56,630 nucleotides of DNA from Actinomycetota bacterium (lineage in GTDB: Bacteria > Actinomycetota > Actinomycetes > S36-B12 > CAIYMF01): contig CANGPO010000009.1 in the NCBI GenBank assembly GCA_947455705.1, positions 1 through 56,630 of the forward strand, written 5' to 3'. The notes beneath the pieces were generated by a model. That model saw nothing but the letters and a program-made list of their open reading frames with translations, was not told where the DNA came from and ran no database searches. Made by a program: the position numbers and the translations under genes. Positions within the stretch are counted from its first letter, which is position 1, and each line of letters starts with the position of its first letter. Positions 50,096 to 56,630 of this stretch are shown in pieces.

Positions 50096-50230
50096 CAACC
50101 CGCCGCGTAAATCCGCGGCGACTTACTTAGCCTGCCCTGAGTTCGTCCACTTTTGATCATGCACTCGGTGCCCACTAGCGACGTTCGGACACGGAGTTAG
50201 CCCCAAAGGGATGATCACGCTCCGACCCGT

Positions 50231-50236
50231 CATGAT
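50231..50236 (+). promoter_or_regulatory. Probable -10 box for the EamA transporter gene
   Basis: CATGAT, 6 nt before the GTG at 50243. Confidence 0.45.
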
Positions 50237-50242
50237 GGGGGA

Positions 50243-51211
50243 GTGACAACTCAGGTGAGCGAGCCTAAGGCGGCTTCGTCGGGCGCGATCTGGTCCGCCA
50301 TGTGGATCGTCTACATCGTGTGGGGCTCCACGTACCTGGGTATCGCACTGGCCGTCGAATCGATGCCGCCGAGTCTGGCCCTGGGATTGCGGTTCCTCGT
50401 GGCTGGTACCGCAATGGCGACCTTCGTTGGTATTCGGCAGGGCTGGAGTGCGCTTCACGTCAGCGGTCGTCAGGTAGCCGGCGCGATGTTGGTTGGCGCC
50501 ATGCTGCTTGGAATCGCGAACGGAAATATCGCCCTCGCCGTCGCGTATGTTCCAAGTGGAGTTTGCGCACTCCTCGTCGCGGTTAATCCACTGTGGATTG
50601 TGATGCTCCGTGCCACCACCGGTGACAGGCCAAAGCGCGTCACTCTGCTGGGGGTATTCATCGGCCTCGTCGGGGTCGCGGTTTTAGTTCTGCCGGGCAG
50701 TCACGTCGCATCGGTCGGCGGCGCCTCCCCACTTCAGCGCACCTTTTGGTCACTCGTGATCGTGGCTGGAAGTTTCGTCTGGGCGCTGGGCTCATTCATC
50801 CAGCAACGCATCGATGTGCCCAAGAATCCTCTGGTACTAACGACTTACGAGATGTGGGCAGGCGGCATCTTTCTGTCAATCTTCGGCATGATTCGTGGCG
50901 AGAGTTTCACACAGTTTGCCGACGCCACCATGAGGTCGTGGCTTGGTTGGCTCTACCTCGTGACGTTCGGATCACTGATCGCCTTCACCGCATTCGTATG
51001 GCTGGTCGGTCACGCACCCCTGTCGTTGATCAGCACGTATGCGTACGTCAATCCGGTCGTCGCTGTACTTCTCGGTTGGCTGTTTAGGGCCGAACCGTTT
51101 ACCTCGGGCGTCATCATTGGTGGTGCGATCATCGTCTCGGGCGTCATGCTCGTAGTCAGTGGCGAGCGTCCGGTACGAAAGATCGAGTCAGAGTCAGAAG
51201 TCGGTCATTAG
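50243..51211 (+). CDS. EamA/DMT-family transporter (YedA-like)
   Basis: A 322-aa membrane protein with ten helices in two EamA repeats (about 15-145 and 165-305). Marks: [15 protein letters not shown] at the first helix, F-L-V-A-G-T-A-M-A, the end of repeat 1 with V-L-V-L-P-G-S, and [14 protein letters not shown] in repeat 2. Members export amino acids or metabolites; the substrate is unknown. Its last 56 bp overlap the 3' end of the aminotransferase gene on the other strand. Confidence 0.9.
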   Translation: MTTQVSEPKAASSGAIWSAMWIVYIVWGSTYLGIALAVESMPPSLALGLRFLVAGTAMATFVGIRQGWSALHVSGRQVAGAMLVGAMLLGIANGNIALAVAYVPSGVCALLVAVNPLWIVMLRATTGDRPKRVTLLGVFIGLVGVAVLVLPGSHVASVGGASPLQRTFWSLVIVAGSFVWALGSFIQQRIDVPKNPLVLTTYEMWAGGIFLSIFGMIRGESFTQFADATMRSWLGWLYLVTFGSLIAFTAFVWLVGHAPLSLISTYAYVNPVVAVLLGWLFRAEPFTSGVIIGGAIIVSGVMLVVSGERPVRKIESESEVGH

Positions 51212-52244
51212 CTTCGGTTTCGCCGATGGTCACGCGAACACCGTCGTCGGCGTAACGACGTACAGACAGGTTCACCTGTTCGCAGATGTCAACGAATTCA
51301 CCGATCCGCTCACCAAGTGGCAACCAGATAAAGTTCGCTTGGCTAGGCGGTAAATCCCATCCTTCCTGCGCCAGCGCAGCTTCGACGCGATGCCGCTCAG
51401 CAACAAGGTGATCAACGCGCTGCATGAGTTCAACTTCGGCATTGATCGATGCAATGGCCGCGGCCTGAGCCAACGACGAAACACCGAAAGGAACTTGGGT
51501 TTGTCGTAGTGCATTCGCCACTCGAGTGTGAGCGATGCAGAAACCAACGCGCATACCCGCCAAACCGTAGGCCTTGGAAAAAGTCCGCAGCACGGCAACG
51601 TTCGGCCGGTTGCGATAGGTGTCCAAGCCACGAACCGACAGCGGGTCGCGATCAAACTCCACGTAAGCCTCATCGATGACGACGAGGATGTTCGAGGGCA
51701 CACGATCGAGGAATTCATCGAGTTCTGCCTGATGGACAACTGAACCCGTCGGATTGTTCGGCGTGCACACCATGATGAGTCGGGTGTTCTCAGTGATCGC
51801 ATCAGCCATCGCCGAAAGATCGTGCCGATGGCCCGGACCTAACGGAACTTGAACTGGCGTCGCACCGGCAATGATCGTCATGATCGGATACGCCTCGAAC
51901 GATCGCCAAGCGTAGAGAACCTCATCGCCCGGCCCAGCCGTGATCTGAACGAGTTGCTGAAGAATGCCAACAGACCCGGTGCCGAGAGCGACGTGATCTC
52001 GAGTAACCCCGTGGCGTTCAGCCAAGGCTTCAGCCAACCGATCCGACATTGGATCGGGGTAGCGGTTCATACCGCCGGCCGCATCGACGATGGCCTCCAT
52101 GACGCCTGGCAGCGGCCCAAAGGGATTCTCATTGCTCGACAGCTTGTACGGCGTGAGATCTGTTGCTCCCACCGGCGGCTTTCCAGCCGCATACGATGGC
52201 AGTCGGGTCAGGGCGTCGCGCAGTTGTGGCGTGCGATCGGTCAT
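51156..52244 (-). CDS. hisC: Histidinol-phosphate/aromatic aminotransferase
   Basis: A 362-aa PLP enzyme of the HisC family. Marks: [11 protein letters not shown] near residue 33, N-R-Y-P-D-P, the N-N-P-T-G-S segment, I-D-E-A-Y-V-E-F, and the PLP lysine in [15 protein letters not shown]. It moves the amino group between histidinol phosphate or aromatic amino acids and 2-oxoglutarate. No other his gene is in the window, so it may be the second copy (Pat/HisC2 type) acting on phenylalanine or tyrosine. The ATG has a TAAGGT box 6 nt upstream. The 3' end overlaps the transporter gene. Confidence 0.88.
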   Translation of the reverse strand: MTDRTPQLRDALTRLPSYAAGKPPVGATDLTPYKLSSNENPFGPLPGVMEAIVDAAGGMNRYPDPMSDRLAEALAERHGVTRDHVALGTGSVGILQQLVQITAGPGDEVLYAWRSFEAYPIMTIIAGATPVQVPLGPGHRHDLSAMADAITENTRLIMVCTPNNPTGSVVHQAELDEFLDRVPSNILVVIDEAYVEFDRDPLSVRGLDTYRNRPNVAVLRTFSKAYGLAGMRVGFCIAHTRVANALRQTQVPFGVSSLAQAAAIASINAEVELMQRVDHLVAERHRVEAALAQEGWDLPPSQANFIWLPLGERIGEFVDICEQVNLSVRRYADDGVRVTIGETEANDRLLTLTRSFVPDARH

Positions 52245-52250
52245 GACGTG

Positions 52251-52256
52251 ACCTTA
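52251..52256 (-). promoter_or_regulatory. -10 box of a leaderless promoter for hisC
   Basis: TAAGGT on the reverse strand, exactly 6 nt before the ATG at 52244. Confidence 0.55.
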
Positions 52257-52312
52257 TGAGGTTGTTTGCCGGCGCGCACGCACAGGGTTCAGATAAGCGT
52301 TAGACGGCGCGA

Positions 52313-52318
52313 TAGCGT
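52313..52318 (+). promoter_or_regulatory. -10 box of a leaderless promoter for the GNAT gene
   Basis: TAGCGT, exactly 6 nt before the ATG at 52325. Confidence 0.6.
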
Positions 52319-52324
52319 GACGGC

Positions 52325-52933
52325 ATGCCCAACATTCGCCGCGCAAGGCCCGAGGACGCTGATCTCGTCGTGGAGACGATGGTTGCCGCCTTTGTCACCG
52401 ACCCTGCCTGGGAGTTCATTACCGGCGGAGACCGTGCACGGGTTGATCCGTACTTCGCCCGAGCACTGTTCGATTCACGAGTGCACGATGGAACGGTCTG
52501 GGTAACCGATGATTGCAGTGCCGCCGCGCTCTGGGAGCTGCGCGAGGTCACAACCGATGCCGCACACATGAAGCCCTCGGATGGAGACGGCGTTCAGGCA
52601 ACTGCGTGGGCTCGGTATCGGGAGGCTGTCGGGGAAGATACGTGGCAGCGACTCGAGATCTACGAAGAGGAGCTCGAGAAGCACGCACCGCCTCGGCCTT
52701 ATTGGTACCTCGGAGTGCTGGCCACCCATCCCCGTTATCACAAGCAAGGGTTGGCTTCGGCCGTTCTAGCCCCCACCTTCGCACTCGCGGACGAGGCACA
52801 CCTGCCCAGTTGGCTGGAGACCGAACAGGTCGACAACATCACGTTTTATGAAAACCGTGGCTTCACCGAACGGGTGGAATTCGCGTTGCCTGACGGTACG
52901 CGCGTGTGGTGGATGGGTCGCCCGGCCCGCTAG
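52325..52933 (+). CDS. GNAT-family N-acetyltransferase
   Basis: A 202-aa protein. It begins I-R-R-A-R-P-E-D-A-D-L-V-V-E-T-M, has the strand Y-W-Y-L-G-V-L-A-T-H-P followed by the acetyl-CoA loop R-Y-H-K-Q-G-L-A-S-A-V-L (Q/R-x-x-G-x-A type), and ends with F-Y-E-N-R-G-F-T-E-R-V-E-F, all standard for GNAT. The arrangement resembles puromycin-acetyltransferase-like members; the acceptor is unknown. Promoter spacing supports the ATG. Confidence 0.88.
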   Translation: MPNIRRARPEDADLVVETMVAAFVTDPAWEFITGGDRARVDPYFARALFDSRVHDGTVWVTDDCSAAALWELREVTTDAAHMKPSDGDGVQATAWARYREAVGEDTWQRLEIYEEELEKHAPPRPYWYLGVLATHPRYHKQGLASAVLAPTFALADEAHLPSWLETEQVDNITFYENRGFTERVEFALPDGTRVWWMGRPAR

Positions 52934-52969
52934 AGGGTCTCAATCTCGATATGCGGCCTCGGTTGTCAG

Positions 52970-52975
52970 TACGTT
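52970..52975 (+). promoter_or_regulatory. -10 box of a leaderless promoter for the SpoIIE phosphatase gene
   Basis: TACGTT, exactly 6 nt before the GTG at 52982. Confidence 0.6.
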
Positions 52976-52981
52976 GGACCA

Positions 52982-54523
52982 GTGGATGACGGAAAGACAA
53001 CTCTGCGCCGACGCGTCGCGCTCCTAGCCGCGATCGGTTCTGTCGCCGTCCTCGCACTGGCCATCATCGTCGCCAACGCATACACCGACTTACGCGATGC
53101 CGCCCAGTTGGTGACACAACAGATATCCCCAGCCGCCACATTGTCCGCGGACCTGGTCGTCGGATACGACCGCGTCGACCGCGAATCACGATCGTTCGTC
53201 GTCACCGGTACCCCCACCGCACTTGCTGCGTACCAAAAAGCCCGGGAACGAGTTACCTCTGACGTCGATTCATTAAGTCTGCTGGTGACTGCCGACACCG
53301 GAATTCCGACGGCCATTGTCGATTTGGAATCCCAGGCGAGTACGTGGCTCACGTCCATCGTCGAACCTGCCGTTGCACGTCGACAGGTGGCCGAATTCAC
53401 CGATCCGGAGGTAGCTGCATTTACCGCGCAAACGACCGCAGGATACGCACCGGTGGCGGCACAGACAGCCCGCATTCAACGTGAGGTCGACAACTGGCAA
53501 ACGGCCGAGTTCAACCACATCAGTGATCTTGCGCGTCGTCTCACCATCACTCTGGTCCTATCGGGATTGACACTTCTAGGGTTGCTCTTGGGCGCCTACC
53601 TCCTGCTTCGTCGATGGGTGCTCACGCCACTTGATGCCCTACGAGTCCAACTGCGTGACGTTGCACAAAGCGGCAATCGCAATCACGTCATCAAGCCCAG
53701 CGGGCCTCCCGAGCTCCGCGCCGCCGGTGTTGACGCCGAAGCAATGAGGCGTGCCATCGTCGCTGAGGCTGACGCGGCACGAGCAGCCGATGAGGGGCTC
53801 GCCCAAGAGGGCCCAGTCGTCAGCGCGCTGCGCGCGGAATTGGCTACCCAAACTGACCCGATCGCATATGGCGTCGTCATTCATGGTCAGGTGCAACCGG
53901 CCGAGGGTGTACTTGCCGGTGACTGGTGGGGTCCGGTCATCCTGAACGGTGGACGTACCGCGTTGGTGTTGATCGACGTCTCTGGCCATGGCGAACTCGC
54001 GGGCCTGGTCACTCTGCGCCTGCGCTCAGTGATCACCACGTCGCTTCGGTCGCAAGCGGATGCGGCTCAGGCGCTTTCACGAGCGGCAGCCTCGCTCTCG
54101 GACGCAGTTGACGGCCGGTTCGCAACGGCCATCATTGTCGTCCTCGATCCAGATGCCAACGAGATCATTTGGGCAAACGCAGGTCATCCCAGTGGTTGGC
54201 TGCTGCCCGGCGGTCAGGCTGATGGGCGTTGCGAACTAACGACGACGGGACCGTTGGTCTCGGTTCTGGGTGGTGAGTGGACGATGTCACGTAGTCAATT
54301 TCAGCCCGGTGACATTGTGCTGCTGTGGTCTGACGGACTAGTCGAAGCACGTCAAGAAGTGCTCGAGGTCAACGACGAATTATTGTCGACCGTCATCTCT
54401 CAGACGAGTGATCACGACCCTGCCGAGTTAGTTCCGTCTTTACTAGCGACCCTGCGTGAACGAGCTACCGATTGGCGTCGCGACGACATCACCGTCGTCG
54501 CCGCTCGGCATGTTGGTCGATGA
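52982..54523 (+). CDS. Membrane sensor PP2C/SpoIIE-type serine phosphatase
   Basis: A 513-aa signalling protein. Helix 1 (about 12-32), an extracellular helical sensor (about 33-183, CHASE3-like), helix 2 (about 185-208), a HAMP linker with R-W-V-L-T-P-L-D-A-L, and a SpoIIE phosphatase domain (about 290-510). Metal-binding motifs are V-L-A-G-D-W-W-G, L-I-D-V-S-G-H-G, L-L-W-S-D-G-L-V-E-A-R and the late R-R-D-D-I-T-V-V-A-A. Such proteins dephosphorylate anti-anti-sigma factors and so switch stress sigma factors. No anti-sigma partner is next to it. Confidence 0.9.
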   Translation: MDDGKTTLRRRVALLAAIGSVAVLALAIIVANAYTDLRDAAQLVTQQISPAATLSADLVVGYDRVDRESRSFVVTGTPTALAAYQKARERVTSDVDSLSLLVTADTGIPTAIVDLESQASTWLTSIVEPAVARRQVAEFTDPEVAAFTAQTTAGYAPVAAQTARIQREVDNWQTAEFNHISDLARRLTITLVLSGLTLLGLLLGAYLLLRRWVLTPLDALRVQLRDVAQSGNRNHVIKPSGPPELRAAGVDAEAMRRAIVAEADAARAADEGLAQEGPVVSALRAELATQTDPIAYGVVIHGQVQPAEGVLAGDWWGPVILNGGRTALVLIDVSGHGELAGLVTLRLRSVITTSLRSQADAAQALSRAAASLSDAVDGRFATAIIVVLDPDANEIIWANAGHPSGWLLPGGQADGRCELTTTGPLVSVLGGEWTMSRSQFQPGDIVLLWSDGLVEARQEVLEVNDELLSTVISQTSDHDPAELVPSLLATLRERATDWRRDDITVVAARHVGR

Positions 54524-54604
54524 TCGCCACCTGATCAATCGTGGTGCGCGCTAGCGCGTCGTCGTCACCCGTTAAGAGCAGACCGGATGCGGCGATCAGA
54601 GTCC

Positions 54605-54654
54605 TTGCTACCGATAGCAATTGCGAACTCACGATGAGTTAGTTGAGCCAACTA
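54605..54654. repeat. Three adjacent short hairpins in the gap before the secreted barrel gene
   Basis: TTGCTA-CCGA-TAGCAA (54605-54620), AACTCA-CGA-TGAGTT (54626-54640) and TAGTTG-AGC-CAACTA (54640-54654), each 6 bp and perfect. They lie in the 230-bp gap 54524-54753, which holds no gene. They may end the phosphatase transcript or bind a regulator of the next gene. Confidence 0.45.
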
Positions 54655-54753
54655 TGAGGCCCGCTTTAGCGATCAGGTGATGCTGTTCAGCGAGTATCGA
54701 CATGACCCACGCGCTAGATCACGCCACAGTTCTTTTTACACAAAGGATTTCCG

Positions 54754-55761
54754 ATGAAGCTTCGTCGACTGGTAGCGGCCACATCCGCTGCATCACTGGT
54801 ACTCATCGGGGTAGCCGCGGGCTCAGGCAGCGCAGTGGCTCAGCGCAATAACCACGCGCGTCATCTTCATGCAATTGCCGTCTTCAGGACGATCCCGGGC
54901 GGCAACTTTCTTTCAACCGTCGTGACGTCACAGACCCTGCAGTACGGGACAGTGAAGCTGAACACGATCAGCGACGTTGACGGTCAGCCGTACAACATGG
55001 AGATCACTGCGGGTCTTGAATACGTCAACGGCACCGGCCCGTTGCACGGGGATATCAACTTCATCGCCCCGAATGGCGATGCACTTGCTTTCGACTACCG
55101 AGCCGTAGCGGTCCTCAATGCGGACGGTTCCACCACTGTCCGCGGCACGCTCAAGGCGTTTAGCGGCACCGGCCAATTCGCCAACACAACCGGCGTCGGA
55201 ACCGTCCTCGGCACGCGCGCGGCTGGTCTACCCGTGGGAAGCCCCGTTACGTACGTCATGGATGTCGACATCCACGATGGGGCGCGGTCGATGCCGCGCG
55301 TTACCGCCTGCGTTGAAGACATAGGCAAGACCAACACTGGTTTCACCGCGGATCTCATGGGAGTCACGAGCGAACGACTCATCACATCAAATCCCGACGG
55401 ACGTTCGTTCGGACTGATCCGACTGACCGGAAAATCCACTTACGACGGCGGCCCCGTTGAGGTCACCGATGTCGCCAACGTCGCTTACTCAAACGGCAGT
55501 GGGCCTTTCAACGGTTTCATCACGTTGAAGGACACATTCGGATCCACCTTGGTGATGCGCTTCGACGGTGGCACCAAAGCCGACGGTAAGGGTGGAGCCA
55601 CCATTGACGGACCGCTCACTGTCATCGCGGGTACTGGTCGTTGGACCGGCGCAACAGGTAACGGGGCCCTCGTCGGAGTACGAGGCGACGTAGTGGGATC
55701 ACCGCTGAAGGTTGTGGCCAAGATTGCCTTGAACACACCTTCAGTCGGCGCTCCCTGCTAA
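54754..55761 (+). CDS. Secreted two-repeat beta-barrel-like protein of unknown function
   Basis: A 335-aa exported protein. A Sec signal (1-30: M-K-L-R-R-L start, hydrophobic core, A-V-A-Q cleavage region) precedes two similar halves (about 45-175 and 200-330). Each half carries Y-x-N-G-x-G-P-(L/F)-x-G-x-I, then a D-G-x-T/A-T-(V/I)-x-G strand, then G-T-G-x-(F/W), G-x-G-x-(V/L)-x-G. This is the pattern of allene-oxide-cyclase/dirigent-like barrels, though the identity is an inference. AAAGGA lies about 8 nt before the ATG. Confidence 0.7.
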   Translation: MKLRRLVAATSAASLVLIGVAAGSGSAVAQRNNHARHLHAIAVFRTIPGGNFLSTVVTSQTLQYGTVKLNTISDVDGQPYNMEITAGLEYVNGTGPLHGDINFIAPNGDALAFDYRAVAVLNADGSTTVRGTLKAFSGTGQFANTTGVGTVLGTRAAGLPVGSPVTYVMDVDIHDGARSMPRVTACVEDIGKTNTGFTADLMGVTSERLITSNPDGRSFGLIRLTGKSTYDGGPVEVTDVANVAYSNGSGPFNGFITLKDTFGSTLVMRFDGGTKADGKGGATIDGPLTVIAGTGRWTGATGNGALVGVRGDVVGSPLKVVAKIALNTPSVGAPC

Positions 55762-55767
55762 CTGCGA

Positions 55768-56630
55768 TTACGCGTTACGAAGTCGATCTTCATGCTGGGC
55801 GAGCACTTCACCGGCACCCGTGGGCACGTCACGTAACGCACGCATGACAGCAATCAAACTGCGATCGCGCCACCGCTCGAGGTCACGGGTCCCGATGTCG
55901 CCGACTTGCTCGTCTGACTGATCCGAAATGCGATCAAGCAGGTCATCGGTGAGCTCTGGGACGTCCATAAGGTGCGTCCATGGCCACGCTAGTGACGGCC
56001 CGAACTGCGCCATGAAGTGACGCATGCCGCCTTCACCGCCGGCAATTCGATAGGTCTGATACGTGCCCATGAAAGACCAGCGCAGGCCTGCGCCGTAACG
56101 GATCGCGTCGTCAACTTCTTCAACGGTTGCGATGCCATCGTTGACGAGCCAGAGGGCTTCACGCCAGAGAGCTTCCATGAGTCGATCGGCAACGAAGCCG
56201 TCAATCTCTTTGCGAACGCGCAGTGGACGCATACCGATCGATTCGTAAATCTCCGTTGCACGATCCGCTGCCCACAGTGCCGTCTTCTCACCGCCACATA
56301 CCTCGACGAGAGGAAGTAGGTAGACGGGATTGAACGGGTGACCCACGACGAACCGCTCAGGGTTCGTCATGTTGGCGGCAATCTGCGTCGGAAGCAGCCC
56401 AGAGGTTGACGAACCGATCACCACGTCTAAGGCCGCCGCCGCATCGGCTTCGGCCAACAACGCCTGCTTCAGTTCGAGCCGTTCCGGCGCACTTTCCTGA
56501 ACGAAGTCGACACCAGTAACAGCCTCGGCAACGGTCTTGACGATCGTCGCAGTTCCTTCGGTTGGAAGATCTACATCGACGAGCTCACGCCAGGCCTGGC
56601 GTGCATTGACCATGATTTCGTTGAGTTTTC
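55768..56630 (-). CDS. 3-hydroxyacyl-CoA dehydrogenase / carnitine 3-dehydrogenase-like (5' end cut off)
   Basis: The frame stays open to the right edge, so the N-terminal Rossmann region with its G-x-G-x-x-G is outside the window; the ATG at 56613 is internal. The visible part of 281+ residues has F-V-Q-E-S-A-P-E-R-L-E-L-K, S-S-T-S-G-L, G-H-P-F-N-P-V-Y-L-L-P-L-V-E-V (His-containing catalytic segment), R-K-E-I-D-G-F-V-A-D-R-L and the C-terminal helical domain with G-A-G-L-R-W-S-F-M-G. These match L-carnitine dehydrogenases and short-chain 3-hydroxyacyl-CoA dehydrogenases; the former is favoured. The stop is 6 bp from that of the secreted barrel gene. Confidence 0.85.
   Translation of the reverse strand, partial: KLNEIMVNARQAWRELVDVDLPTEGTATIVKTVAEAVTGVDFVQESAPERLELKQALLAEADAAAALDVVIGSSTSGLLPTQIAANMTNPERFVVGHPFNPVYLLPLVEVCGGEKTALWAADRATEIYESIGMRPLRVRKEIDGFVADRLMEALWREALWLVNDGIATVEEVDDAIRYGAGLRWSFMGTYQTYRIAGGEGGMRHFMAQFGPSLAWPWTHLMDVPELTDDLLDRISDQSDEQVGDIGTRDLERWRDRSLIAVMRALRDVPTGAGEVLAQHEDRLRNA

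Noticed and set aside
49973-50242. CRP site in the cydA upstream region (TGTGATGTGACA)
   Set aside because: The half-sites are not spaced as TGTGA-N6-TCACA, and only one half matches.

Overview
The window looks like a chromosomal segment of an actinobacterium (Actinomycetota). Supporting signs are the heat-shock operon dnaK-grpE-dnaJ-hspR with a HAIR-type HspR operator, a mycothiol-dependent-type DinB/MDMPI protein, a mycobacterial-type dCTP deaminase, a FadE5-type acyl-CoA dehydrogenase, many GTG starts and a fairly high G+C content by eye. Many genes carry a TANNNT-like -10 box about 6 nt before the start codon, which points to widespread leaderless transcription. Several genes (dcd, the CCG-domain iron-sulfur reductase, dnaK-hspR, fba, dedA, the SpoU methyltransferase, pyrE, clpB) also lie close together in the first part of Mycobacterium tuberculosis chromosomes (from memory: Rv0321, Rv0338c, Rv0350-0353, Rv0363c, Rv0364, Rv0380c, Rv0382c, Rv0384c). 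The segment therefore looks like an old vertically inherited backbone, not an island. No transposase, integrase, phage gene or CRISPR array was seen.

Layout. 1-6637: the 5' end of fructose-bisphosphate aldolase (cut by the window), an MFS exporter, a SpoU RNA methyltransferase, two tandem DedA membrane proteins, pyrE, an unknown protein, an SDR oxidoreductase and a DapC-like aminotransferase. 6617-13323: the chaperone operon dnaK-grpE-dnaJ-hspR-clpB, read right to left, with clpB attached directly behind hspR. 13669-20518: a membrane iron-sulfur reductase, an acyltransferase-3/SGNH protein, dcd and a large secreted protein of unknown role. 20710-25433: a class A penicillin-binding protein with PASTA domain, a methyltransferase-like protein, an MDMPI protein and a TMEM175-type channel. 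25434-25858: tRNA-Gly(CCC) followed by an unusual two-unit cassette array. 25859-34301: an ABM-like protein, a RibD/DHFR-fold reductase, two FMN_bind-like secreted paralogues, a Cfp30B-like double VOC protein, an ABC-2 exporter pair and fadE5. 34579-44163: a PAS-PAS-GGDEF-EAL protein, a membrane alpha/beta hydrolase, a three-gene operon (acyl-CoA ligase, nitrilase, NHLRC2-like protein) and a NylB-like serine hydrolase. 44160-49972: the complete cytochrome bd operon cydABDC. 50243-56630: an EamA transporter, HisC/Pat aminotransferase, GNAT, a CHASE3-like/HAMP/SpoIIE phosphatase, a secreted two-repeat barrel protein and a carnitine 3-dehydrogenase-like gene cut by the window edge.

The most unusual DNA is at 25521-25823. 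The last 15 bases of the tRNA region (TCCCGTCACCCGCTC) recur twice more at 115 and 116 bp spacing. Each unit holds a perfect 20-21 bp hairpin with the same TTGATC loop but a different stem, then an identical 12-mer, then a second hairpin whose sequence differs completely between units while its pairing is kept. This looks like a small structured-RNA or cassette array built on the 3' end of a tRNA gene. I do not recognise it as a described family.
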